Part shown: one piece after another, positions 24,780 through 36,973 of the stretch
Numbering within the stretch: position 1 is the first letter of the stretch
Layout: every line of letters starts with the position of its first letter
Origin: Saccoglossus kowalevskii
Lineage: Eukaryota; Hemichordata; Enteropneusta; Harrimaniidae
Reading direction: 5' to 3'
Length of the DNA stretch: 64,000 bases
Assembly (NCBI RefSeq): GCF_000003605.2
Contig: NW_003109084.1
Span: forward strand, 457,740 to 521,739
The notes under the pieces: generated by a model
What the model was told of the DNA's origin: nothing
What the model saw: only the letters and a program-made list of their open reading frames with translations
Databases searched by the model: none
Made by a program: the position numbers and the translations under genes

Positions 24780-26030
24780 TGTACTACCTATTATATTGAC
24801 AGATATTGTTATCGTTTTATTTTCCTTACATTGGTCATTTTGCAATAAAAAAAAACATTTGTAACGTTCAGCACATAAAATGAATATGAGTTTTTTTTTT
24901 ACCGAACAAAGCCTAAAATATGCCATCGTTAAACTGTGTCTATACAGTGCTATATAATTTGGAATAAAGTAGTATATCTATCTATTGTTGCCGCGCGTCA
25001 GGCTGCTGACAAACGTAGAATGAAATATGCCTAGCATGGAAAATAAAACCCAGTTTGAAAGGAGTATATTGACTAACACATTTCAGCATTAAACGATCAG
25101 TCGGTACCATATGTGCTCGGTCAACATTTGTCACTGTTAAAAACATACTAATGTAGACCTATCACGCACAGGGCTTTACTGAATCCATTCAATAACGAAT
25201 ACAGAATTGTTTTAGAAAACAAATCATACCAAGGAATATATACAAATATTCCGAGTTTTTATTCTTTGAATTATAAATATAAGTATTTGATTATCATTAT
25301 TATGTATTTTTTTGTAGATCATTTAATATTTCAGATTACGCTGATCACGTCATCACGTTTACGCTATCAGGAGGTAATCTCCGATGTGCAAGTGATGACA
25401 AGCAACCTCATCGTCAAATGAGTTCCACTGTCCCTCGTTTAAAACGAAACGGGTTGGCAGTTTCACTAAAAAAAAAATTAAAAAAAATATTTAAATAATA
25501 TCAGAACAAAAGCAATGGACTTGTGAACTGTACATGAATTGTGATTGCAATTGTGACTTAAGCTTAACAATTTTGGTCATTCACATATCGTCGATTGAAA
25601 ACTGGACCGTCATGCAAATCGCAAATATTGAAAGCTTGTATGCACACGATTCTAAAAAAACAATTAGCAGAATTTCTCGCGGTTTATTATATTCGTTACG
25701 ATGTATTTCAAATCTATATACAGTGATAACCTGTGGAATACCACAATACATTACGAAATTATTGTTTTGCTCGCATGCACATCAGTTGAAGTTCTAACCC
25801 ACTAATTTATTTCCTGACTTTCATACTGCCTTCTGTTTGGAGCTCTTTGGCAAATTAGCCATTTGATTATTGACTAACTAGACGAAGAATCTATGAAAGG
25901 ACAACCATGTTATTTTTAATTTAATTTCACTCACGATTGAAAAATGATTAGAAAATAAAAGACCAATTGAAACAACAATTTACTTTAATTAAATCTTTTT
26001 CGAGTCGTCAGTCAAAAAGCCTGTGCAAGC
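24780..26030 (+). repeat. Long dispersed duplication, copy A (partner 53160-55230)
   Basis: Ordered shared blocks: TTTGCAATAAAAA with AACG(C/T)TCAGCACA; GTTGCCG(C/T)GCG..CAGGCTGC; TAGCATGGAA; TTTGAAGG-like; then TACTGCCTTC(T/C)GTTTGG, TTTGG(C/T)AAATTA, TGATTATT, and ACGAAGAAT. Divergence is considerable. No intact coding frame, so either an old transposon or a segmental duplication. Confidence 0.65.
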
Positions 26031-27451
26031 AAACAACGTGTATATGAAAATAACGAATCCGCCCGTTCGACTACGTGTCATGGTTCCCCCTGACGTACGA
26101 CATTTTAGGGAGCTAGTATTACTTGCGCCAAACTCTAATGATATCCATAATATGGGTTTGATCGTAGTTTAAATAAAAAATAGTTTTTAACAACCGGTAG
26201 GGCGATGCTATAGCCATAATAGCTGTATGGCACATGCGAAATTATTGGCTTCGAAATAAATACAAGACTTCATTACAAACGAAATATGCAGTCTGAAATT
26301 ATGCTTGATGTTACAGACACCAATAACAACGTGAATGTATTACAGAAAGAAAACAGTAAAGCATATACTCCGATAATTTATGAATAATGGACGATTCAAT
26401 ACTGTAAATGAGGGAATGGCAGGAAAGGGCGGCATCTGATTTTGATGGAACGTCATTCGCATGTAGGCAATCGTCGAAGCAACAAAGACCCTTATACAAA
26501 TAGACCAAAATCAACGACTAAATTTACAGAATAATTCCACACAAAACATAGAAACATAAAATATAGTACAGGCCAATTCAACTGATAATCAATTTGGCGC
26601 CACTAGATTTATGCGTGATTTTATTGCGTTCTTGTTCAATTTCAAACTGCGTGTGCATACAAAGTGATTTCGATTTATTGAAATGCATTATGAAACTGGT
26701 CACTGGTGAACGTCATTGAAAATATTATGCTTAACTTTAAGCAATAGTACTAGACATGCCCATGCATTCTTCAAGATTTTTTTTAAACTTGCTATAATCA
26801 GAAAAGACAAAAAATACATGTGGTTACTTCGAACAGATTGCTAGACTATCATCAAATTTTTTCTCAGCTTGTAACAATAGAATTAACCATATTGATTATC
26901 GGAAAGCATTTTTGGCACAGTTTCACTGAATACATGACTTTTCATTGCGCATGAAACTTTATGCAAAAAAGACAATTATTTAAACCAATCGTGTCGTGCA
27001 ACTAACCCTGTTTCAATAGTTTTCTAAATGTGTTTCATCTGTTTTGTTACGTGCGCATTGTTCCCGTTGATGTTGTAAACATACTCTTAACGTTCAAACA
27101 ATGTAAATATTATATACTGCTGATGTATTGAAATGCGTGTATAACAACATAGTGCTAGTAAACTATTTCCCAGTATGTTGTAACCAAAGAATACACACAA
27201 GTAATTTGCATGGCACATTCACTGCAAATTGTATCAATTTTCGCCGGACTTTATACCACATTTTTACAGCATATAGTTTCTGCTACCTGACGTGAACATG
27301 CGCTACGCAACGCTCATTACATTAGTCAAATATTAAATACACGTTCAAAGTTACGCAAATACAAACGGGGATTGTGAAAGTTATCACTTCACCTCAGCAC
27401 AATACAATACACTGAGTATTGTGTATTGCCTGACCGATTTGGAGCTGATCA

Positions 27452-27586
27452 CTTAAAGCGCGGTGGTCGTCGCGCAGTGCGTGTTCGAATTTCATGTAAA
27501 TAAACAATGCATTTTACATGCGTTGTATACGTCGCTATGAGTCCCATATCGAACAGGACGCGACGCGACGACTGCCGCCCTTTAAT
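27452..27586. mobile_element. Palindromic MITE-like element
   Basis: Left arm (27452-27492) reads CTTAAAGCGCGGTGGTCGTC and later GTGTTCGAAT; the reverse complement of the right arm (27544-27586) reads ATTAAAGGGCGGCAGTCGTC and TGTTCGAT. The arms are about 40 bases with several mismatches and one length change. GC is much higher than its surroundings. Confidence 0.65.
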
Positions 27587-30500
27587 CTATTTGGAAATAT
27601 TCAACGGCGCCATGTATACTTTTGTTGTCTAGGACAACCAACTTCACTGAGACTATACAGTGAAAATCCAAACCTCCATCAACGAAACATTGTTTAAAGT
27701 TTCACAAAGGACAGTTTGTGTAATCATACCAGGCGTTATTTGGAATTCACACGTATAACTGCAGAGTATGCAATCTCTGGAGGTAAAACCCCTAGTTATA
27801 GATAGTGAATACGACAATCCAGCAATACAACGTGCTATAGTATATACCAAGATAAACTAACCTGCTCTTGCCCGTGATAAGCTGTCGAATACAGATTCTA
27901 TAAAGAAAAGACTACATTCTACATATTTTACACTGTGACCAGGTTACTTATATCGCGTGTCAACCACACTAGATCATAATTATTCGAAGCATGACCCTAA
28001 ATAAGTAATCAATATATTATATAATTATTCTGTATTCCGTATTCCCATTGCACATACACACTCGCATAGTTGGATAACTAACCCGAATTATGATTCCTCA
28101 GAGACGCATTTCAGTGACCATATGAATGATATAAACCAATTCCCAATATTATTTTTTATGAGAGACATTCTGAATTTATGATTAATACAATGATTAATAA
28201 AATACCCGATGGAGTGAAATAGAACTTCTTTACGTTAGAAATTAATTTACGTTAGAGAAGATTGCAAACAATGCCGCAAACTAGTAGCATGATTACACAA
28301 CAACAATAATGACATTTTTTTCGAAATGTCAGCACGTTTATGTGATTGTGTTATTGACAATCGATAAGTTTTCATGGAGATAATTACAAATATTAGAAAG
28401 GATTGTTCACACGGAGAAGGGAATCAACAGCCTTGAAATTTTAAACAATCGTTGAGACTCCAACCGATTCACAGACCATAAGATTCAATAATCACCATAA
28501 CTTGTCGTGATAGGGTCACCCAAGAAATTCAATGTTGTTTAAGCTAGACACATGTAGATAGACATTAATATACGATATTACGATGGTCATAATAACAGTA
28601 CAACAACACGTGGTTTCGCATAGTTTCTTATTTATTGGAGCTACAAATTACAATATTATATCTCTTTATATTGACGTTATCGTTACTAAGGCAACAACAG
28701 TCAAAGAACCGAATACAAGCCTGGAATCCCCAGCTGAATCAAATCATCTTGTAGGAATTCCTTGATTGTTTCCGCGAAGATGTTCTGATCCATTAACGTA
28801 CGCAAGACATAAAGGACCTGGACATGACATGTAAATAACAACTTTCATCCACCCTATCATTGGACGCCGTTGTCCCAAACTTAGAAAAAACTCAAGGTAG
28901 AGTAGTATTTGCGTACTTGTTTTCATCTTCCGATGGCGACTAAATGGCTACGAAAAGACCCAATAAACTATATATTTTTAAAATCCCCAGGGGAAAGCTT
29001 TTTGAAAATGTATGCGTGACAAGCTCATATATAAAATATTACTTTTTTCTGAAAAGAAATATATTGCGCAATTATTGCTGCATGTTTTCCAGTAGTTTGG
29101 TTGTCTGTTAAATTGAATCCGTCTTTAAAAACGTAACGTGATGTATTCCAAGATTCAGTTTTAGTCACATTGAAAAATAATCTATGAATTAGTTTGCCTG
29201 GATTTAAGTTGCTCTCAATGTCATCTTCAAGCTGTGCATATTTTTGGCGTTAATCCGACGACACTAAAATCATACTAAAAATAATGCTTTCGCTACCTTA
29301 ATTCAATATATACCCATGAGTTATTTTTCAGGCTAGGGGTCAATTGTACAACGCTCATATTGACATACTTTTGGTACCAATTTCCACTTATTATTGAATA
29401 TGCTGAGAAATTTGCTATAACAATCAAATGCTAGATTTAATACGTTTTTTTATAATATATCAAGAGCTACCCTGGCTTTTTAATCGTGATTTAGAAAGCA
29501 GGATATTTGATTTAGATATACATATGATGATTGGTCTGTCTGTAGTCAACACGTGCCACTATAAATATCCTTACAGTAAATCATCCATAGGTTATCAATA
29601 TCTCTTGTTTATTATATCGATAATGGAATTAGTTCCAGCTGTCTTATCAAGAATGATCAGTGGTGTGAATGCATTTACATTTAAGACTTCCCTTTCATTT
29701 TATGGTTTTTCAATTGCGCTGCGTGTATGCATATTACGGCTTTATGAATGGTCCAACTAAAACGAATTTCTACCGATATTGCAACTCCTTTTAAAATGTC
29801 ACATTTGAAGTCTTCTCCGTGAGTTGAAATAAATAGATTGAGTGTCGGAAAGTACAACATAATAAGTAACTAAGGGAATAGTTGCTGACATTAGACATGC
29901 AAATATGCAACCTCAATAGAGCCGTTAAAAGACTCACTGACACACTGATACTTTCGAAAGGAAATGTCTTCTCTTGCAATACCGTTATATGAGGCTTTCA
30001 AAATACTTTCATTGTTGGTTTGTTTCCTTTCAGTGAGCACATGTCTACGCATATAATATAATGTATCAGCAGGAGAATATCTTACAATGCGTCCACTGTA
30101 CCGTGATTAAGTTTCAGTCTGTGCATGATGTTTTATATCACAGTCGAAGAGTTACACATATCAGTGATGTTTTTATTCTAAATATAATCGCTCTTAGAGA
30201 AACACGCTTTGGTGATACACGCTTTGGTGATTGTTGTTGACTGTGCTTCCATGCGTTCAATGTACGGATACACAATATGAGATCGGTAGAGAGGCCGAAT
30301 TATTTGTCATACCGATCACTGAATAAGAATTAATAGGCCCAAATTAAGTTGAGTAAATAATTTGTTTTATTCAAGTTGACACATTAATTCACCGAATGTT
30401 TAGTTTGCATGGACTGAAAATATTTTTACCAATACTATTTCTCCCACGTCTCGTCGATAAACATATAATCGATATATTTACTTTTATTACCCTACATACT

Positions 30501-31799
30501 GATTCAATGTATACATTTTTGTGTTTCCAGGTGGCAGATAACATACGTGTACATCTGTTAAATTACACCATGCAAACAACCCTTACAAAAGTCAAAGCTC
30601 AAATATCACATTATTGACTTATGTATGTTTAGTATTGAGCTACAAAGGAATATCTAGGAACTTCAAACTTGAAAACATGTTCCTCAGAACACGAAATATC
30701 CTGCGACTCGCAAAACTTTGTTACATTTCGAGGTCAAAGTTCAAGATTACGGTATGAATTTTCGTACACGCGTTTTTCAGATTACTATAAATGAGGAAAT
30801 AATTAAGTCAACCGCTAACAAAATTCGGCCAAATTCGTCGTTTTTGTGTGGAAAAATCCCTTGCATACAAACACCTTATTACATGAAGGACAAATAACAC
30901 TTTCCCGGTGTATTTGAAACTGAAAATGTCATCTAACTGTAAGGCCGTCGCTGATTGGCTGCTGAATGCCAATTTTTTGGTTTCAAGTATACATTTGGTC
31001 CCAAATTAACATAGATTGTTATATTGTTATAATCCAAGCAACAATACCCAACTATAATCCAGACAAACACACTCAGGGTAAGACGTTTGTTCCCATGCAA
31101 TCTTTTCAATGACACAGTTAGTGAATATTCGCGACGAGAGTTAGGGCATCGCTTTATGTTCACTCTACGCCACTCTCAGCGACAATCGACTGGTGATGCA
31201 GGTATCGTTCAAAGCATTGCGTCACAGACACAATTGTCGTGTCCAAGTCCTTTGTTATTATTGTTTAATTTCCCGTCTAAATCGCTGATTACCTATTGCA
31301 ATATCATTACAATGACTTGCTTAAGTGTGACAAAGAACGGATACTTTTAGTATGTAGAAGCCACTAGTTCATGCCTTTGCCTAAAACAGTTACTTCCACA
31401 TCAACAAACCAACACACAGTATTGAAATACATGTATTCACACCACTTATGGTCATGTCTACTATTGTTTTAAGAGCTAATTTATTACTGTGACATCTATT
31501 GAATTTATGCTAATTGAAACCGGTCACCACTGTATATATACGGAGTGTAAACAACTGATATTTTATTACTTTCAGACAACAGAGCGTAATTTGCAAACCA
31601 AAATCCTGAATATCCTGAAAACCACCATTCTATACATTCTCGGGAACCTATAGTGTGTTTTTTTTTCTACATCAGGCATTTCGTCGACTCATAAAGACTC
31701 ATATACCGCCAACTATAGCACTTTATGATAAATAAAGTGTACGAATGTTTCAAACGTTACCAGGAATAGAATTTATGTTTGAATGATGTTTATTCGTAC

Positions 31800-32010
31800 G
31801 TGTGGTTGTTGCTGACGAGAAGCAAAATATCATGGCATCAACGGAGGTAAAAATGGTTCAGTCAAAGTGTATTTTAATCTGCCGTATATGTGAAAGCTTT
31901 TAATGGCAAGAGATGGAATACGTGCGTCGATTTTAATGAAAAACACTCATCGTTATAGGAATAAGTATGTGAAGATGATAACAATTTACAGAATGGATTT
32001 TGAGTAAATG
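31800..32010. repeat. Duplicated block (partner 58120-58500)
   Basis: Shared blocks: GTGTGGTTGTTG, ATATCAT, GGCATC, TTTTA(A/G)TGGCAAGAG, CGATT..AAAAACACTCAT-like, and a TGGATTTTGAGTAAA-like end. Confidence 0.55.
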
Positions 32011-32510
32011 TTTGCGTTGCAATGTCACAATGAAACACATTCTGATGTTTACTATAAGGGTATGTCTTACTAGTGTGAAACAGTTGTAGTCATTACATTT
32101 AAGATGAAAATATTGTTATGAGATGCTGGCAAAATTTTAGTAAATCCATAAATGTTGGAATATGTAGTAATTAGCCAAACAATTCGAGCAATACTAACAA
32201 CAGCGCATTACTTCATTGTTAGGGGCTTTGAACGAATTGCCACTGATTTAATGACTTAATATTGCCGTATACCGTTCACAGTGTCTAATTTAAACATCAG
32301 GGGATTTATCAACGATTTAATCAGAATCCAAATCCTATTAATATGAGGGTCGTATACAATCGACACGCATACGTAATAATACGGTTCTGCTGATTGATTC
32401 CTATATATTTATGTTTGCAATATTCCTTTTTTCACGTTAAAGAGTGCATGTAGAGTGTGTAAATACGATTATTGTCGCATACGACTTGTTTACCACTTCC
32501 GTGTCACTGA

Positions 32511-32523
32511 GAATGTTCTAGAA
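32511..32523 (+). promoter_or_regulatory. Heat-shock element 1
   Basis: GAATGTTCTAGAA is a perfect GAAnnTTCnnGAA, the binding site of trimeric heat-shock factor. Confidence 0.75.
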
Positions 32524-32541
32524 ACGTACTGTGTCTGGGTA

Positions 32542-32553
32542 GAACATTCTAGA
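32542..32553 (+). promoter_or_regulatory. Heat-shock element 2
   Basis: GAACATTCTAGA, GAAnnTTCnnGA with the last position T instead of A. Confidence 0.65.
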
Positions 32554-32611
32554 TTTTTAGGAACTGGTTGAATAGGTAATAGAACACTGTAGAAGACAAT
32601 AGAAGGTAATG

Positions 32612-32624
32612 GAACATTCTAGAA
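32612..32624 (+). promoter_or_regulatory. Heat-shock element 3
   Basis: GAACATTCTAGAA, again a perfect GAAnnTTCnnGAA about 75 bases before the TATA box. Confidence 0.75.
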
Positions 32625-32689
32625 ATTTGTAGTAAGTTCCAGACTCATTATGTATGCTGATGTAATGGTCTATTTATAGACAGTGGGGG

Positions 32690-32698
32690 TATATATAG
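32690..32698 (+). promoter_or_regulatory. TATA box
   Basis: GTATATATAGGGG, followed 20-30 bases later by TTCAGCAC and GTTCAGATC, possible start sites. Confidence 0.5.
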
Positions 32699-34469
32699 GG
32701 GAGTTGTTCAGCACTGAGTTCAGATCGGAGATCTCGTTGAATTGTATTGGAGTTTAAGTATCTAGTTATTGGAGTAGTGGAGTTTTACCGCGTTATTGTA
32801 CTGGATGTTTGCAGAGTATAATAATACCAGTACCAGTTGAAACCTCATCTGTTGGCTCCGTGTTCGTGTTTTATCATCGCCGCCAGGGAAGTCTTTCTGT
32901 TACTGTTGCCATTTTGGTATTTGAACCATCACACCTGTACTATACCAATTACGGTAATATTACGTTGCGTGTGACAATTATACAAAATGACAATTCGTCG
33001 CGGTCAGGTGCGATGCATCTATAATCATCAAACACAAAATCAACTATTTGATTGTAGAATTTTCCACTCTGTTAATTAACTTAAAAGACAGTTATAATAC
33101 TTAAAAATAACCATGTTGTACGTCATGTATATGACCTTCTATGTTAATGAATCTGTGCACTTCACCCAAGAATGCCCATGGTAGTCAGAAAGTGTAGTGC
33201 GTTTGCATTTTTTTTAAAAATAAAACACCACCTACTACCTTCTGAGTATTATACCAGGAGCTCGCAAATTACATGGCCGTTCCACAATGTTTCTCAAATC
33301 AACTATATGTTTAAAACTCAAATTGAAAAAAGGTTGAATCCACAAAAAAACAAACGAACTGTGTTGCTCGAGGTGTATATACATATTTCGCCCATCGGTC
33401 TGACCATGTGTATATTTATATGTCGCAAGCTTGTTAATTTGTGCTCTTGGTAACGTTTTACAGATATCTTTCTTGAATTAGGAGTTAACAGTGGCTATGT
33501 TGATATTTATATATTTCGTCTTCACTAATGAATCACCATTAAATAAATCTGTTTTTAATAAAACAATGTGTCAGTGTCATTTTCATAGATAACCAGTTTG
33601 AATGAATAGACTTAAAACTTAGAACCAGAATTTAACATGAAGATGATATATTCAATATGGCATTAATGTAAACAAATGCATCCATGACGAAGAAACTATA
33701 GAAGTAACAATCAGTGATGTATTAATGAGTTATTGTGGTATTCCGCTTGTCGTAGCAACGCTCGTAAGTCGAACTGTACAGCTTTACCGTCTCTAGGTTC
33801 GCTACTCAACACATTTAAAACAGGGACGAACCCAGTATATTTCAAAGCACAAATAATGACAAACAAATCTATAACATTTATTTATTTGCCACACCTCGAT
33901 AGTCGCATGTTGTCCAGCATCAATTGAACAGATGACCGTTGCTGACGGCAACGATATATGTCTCAGCACATGTACAATATACAATATGTAGTCACTGCAC
34001 GTACGGCGGTTTTAGTGATTGATGCATTACAATGAAATCATTAAGTATTTTACTGTATCGAGTAGTCAGACAAGCCAATATATTGGTGCAGAAAAGTGAA
34101 TCACAGAACTACTGTGTGCGACCATTCAAACTGACAGCAGGAAGAAAGATTTGGTTTCATTGCCGAAGCAATATGGTTTCACCATGTAAATAGCATTCTT
34201 CAACGAATATTTCCATAGAGCCTTCACGATATAAAGCATTATTTTAACCTCGGTGTTTTTTGAGCTTTGTAAATTAATACCCAATCCCACATAAATCAAT
34301 ATGTGAAGGATATACATATATACTTGGGGAAAACTCGAACATTTTTTGAAATCAGTAATTAGCATGCATGTACATTTTGGGATTACGTGAGGTTAATTTC
34401 AATAACACAATCATTTTTTTCATTAGCGGTCGGTATCCTAATGAATTTCATTGTGCATTGATGGGCATC

Positions 34470-34720
34470 GTATCGTAATATTATAATGTAGCCGTAGAGT
34501 GGAAAACCATCCCAGAAGGCCAATCGTTGTACGGTTAAAGTGTAACTCATGATGACATAGTAATAAGATCCTTAAGATAAGGAAGCGATTGCCAGGCCAT
34601 ACAATGCAAATCTGAATGTCTCCTGAGTTTGACAAATATAATCAAAAAGTCAGAACGCTTAAGCATCACAGTCATCTCATGGCGCGTTTGGATTTTGTGT
34701 AAACAGAACATGTATTTTAC
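34470..34720. repeat. Duplicated block (partner 61460-61650)
   Basis: Shared, on the minus strand: TGTTTACAC(A/G)AAAT, TCAGGAG(A/T)CAT, CGTATGG/TTGTATGG, GGCA(A/G)TCGCTTCC, TTAAG(A/G)AT, CGATTGGCCTTC/TGATTGGCTTTC and GGTTTTC. This block and 31800-32010 lie in the same order as their partners. Confidence 0.6.
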
Positions 34721-36802
34721 ACACATGGGACCCATGTCAAACACGACACAATGTCTGTATCGCAGCGTTAGAAACTTACGTAAGAAACTTAGTGCATAAG
34801 TATATAATGTTTCTGATTATTTCAAATGACCATGTGTCAACATAGTGAAGCAATTGTTATTATCGGTTGAGTCAATTGTACACAACTGTTCCTGAACACG
34901 AACTGTACAGTATAAACCATGCGGCCCAGTTGTTTACAGTAATATCAGAAGATAACCGCGAGTCTATTGTAACATAACCTGGCTTAGAAAGTGAGCAACA
35001 GATGAACAACTGTCATTATTCTATACATATGTATAATGAGATTTAACTAGGGATCGAACTATCTTCACCCTGAACTACAATTTGGCTACATACATTAACT
35101 TAGGCTCGTACGTACCTGTGGCAAGCTAATTGTAAACCCCCTCAAATGATTCAGCAATGAAAAAGACAAACTTGATTGAATTTTGTAACGATCAGTATCT
35201 GGGGTAAAACTAGCACTTCTATCTATCGAACCCGTAACTGTACGGTCTCCGCGTGGAGGATGAAGATAAGTGTAGAGGTACTTTATACACCTATTCAACA
35301 TTGTATATAACTGACTGAATATGATAGAGAAGACAAGAACAACGTTTTGTTCACCAGCCGTATATCGACCTTGAGTTTATTAGTGATAAATCGAATGATA
35401 TATATGTGTAGTTTGTTGACGTATTAGAGATATATGATGTTCGATGAAAAAGCACAAGCGACATAAAAATATGGATGTGAACATTGTATAACGAAATGTA
35501 AACTTTGAACGAAAATACGAAGTAATTAAAAGTGATTAGTCCTCGCTATACCAATTAAAACTGTTTTCAATCATGCATATATGGGATAATCCAGAAAAAA
35601 AGATTTGTATGCAGAGATGCCAAACATTTCTGTAGTTGTCAATCGTCTTAGTGTCTGTACAAATACTCTGTAGACGTCTGTGATGTTAGTAACTCTAATA
35701 CTGTATTCTATGTCTCGTTGCTTACCAACATCTATAGCTATATACGATAACCTATAAAATATTTGCAAACCAACAAGATATTAATGGGTTTGTTTTTATA
35801 TGTAAAATAACATACTTATAACCATAAATTGTTTCAAACAATTTCAATACCACAAAATAAATGACTGAAAACAACTGACAAAATAACTCACAAAAACAAC
35901 ATATATGTACAGCGCACTAGAAAACCACCGTGGTATATTATAAAGTGATTCAGGTGTTTTGAAAAGAGTTAGCACATCCTGCTCCACATGTTTCAAATTA
36001 GACCAAAGGGATTAGTAGCAACAGGATCAGGTGTTATTTATCAACTCTTCGAATTACATGGTTTTGGAGCAACATTTTGCACACAGTTGTGAATATGTCT
36101 ATAATTTTTTGTTAACTTTGAACCAAATGGACAATTTCTCAATGATCAATATTTTTACAGCTTATATTGTGAAAAAAGGTTACTTAAATTGGCTTTGGCG
36201 TTCAAGGTACAGCGTTGAGACTGTATTTAGTATGTGTATGACAATGTAAATCGTAACTTATTTGTTTCTATTTCATGAAACTGATTTCCGTACCGAACAT
36301 TATCAACAATCCTAAATGATTTAGTCCTGTTGCAATAGTATATCAAATTGAAGGTCAATTTTGTCTTTCTACGAGACCTTCCTTATTTTTTATCGTCATT
36401 CACATACAAACATTCAGGCGTGTACTACACGTTTCTCGATTAATTCAATACTTACCTGCCCATCTCCAACGACTCGGTAATCCCGGATTATATGTAGAAA
36501 CACAGACTGATTCAGTGTTTGATAAGTACAATGCGATTTTCAAGATTATCACAGTCCTTCAACAATACATATTAAATAAGAATTACTCTTCTGTTCAGAT
36601 CAGTGTGACCAATCTATGGATTAGTAATAACAAGTGACCAGTCCATATGCATCACCACAATACTATATATAGTGAAGATCACCACATACAAGTTATTAAT
36701 ATATATGAAGTGTGACGCAATTTTTAAATTCCTCCAATGACGTCGGGAGGTTAGATTGGGATAGAAAGTATGTGGTCCTATTCCCCCAAGGCATTGGACA
36801 CA

Positions 36803-36973
36803 TATGATCGACGCTTGTAATCAACGTATCTTCCTCAAGTACCACAGTGCCTATACAATTACGTGCATTTATATGAATATGTGACTGGAACTAATCCTTG
36901 TTATCGCTCCACATAATACACTTTAAAAGTTGTTCGTGGTACTTGAGATGATGTCTAAGCATCGATCATTCAT
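36803..36973. mobile_element. Foldback element, arms of about 35-43 bases
   Basis: CTCAAGTACCAC (36834-36845) is perfectly inverted at 36938-36949, and ATGATCGACGCTT (from 36806) matches the inverse of AAGCATCGATCAT. The arms thus extend about 40 bases with some mismatches around a loop of about 90 bases without ORF. Confidence 0.6.

Larger units (their letters stand above)
32502..32976 (+). mobile_element. Candidate solo LTR with heat-shock elements
   Basis: The interval begins TGTCAC and ends GTGACA, a perfect 6-base inverted terminus of the TG..CA type. Inside are three heat-shock-element arrays (32511-32523, 32542-32553, 32612-32624), a TATA box (32690-32698) and initiator-like TTCAG motifs about 20-30 bases on. 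This order (enhancer, TATA, start, R/U5-like rest) is that of a retrotransposon LTR. No target-site duplication, primer-binding site or internal coding region is visible, hence 'solo' and only moderate confidence. Alternatively it is an ordinary heat-inducible promoter. Confidence 0.45.

Noticed and set aside
28744-28926. 60-codon frame with a signal-peptide-like start (minus strand)
   Set aside because: MKTSTQILLYLEFFLSLG looks secretory, but the rest is short and there is no donor site or homology; likely chance.
29428-29760. 110-codon open frame on the plus strand
   Set aside because: Composition follows the local AT bias; no start context, domain or splice support.
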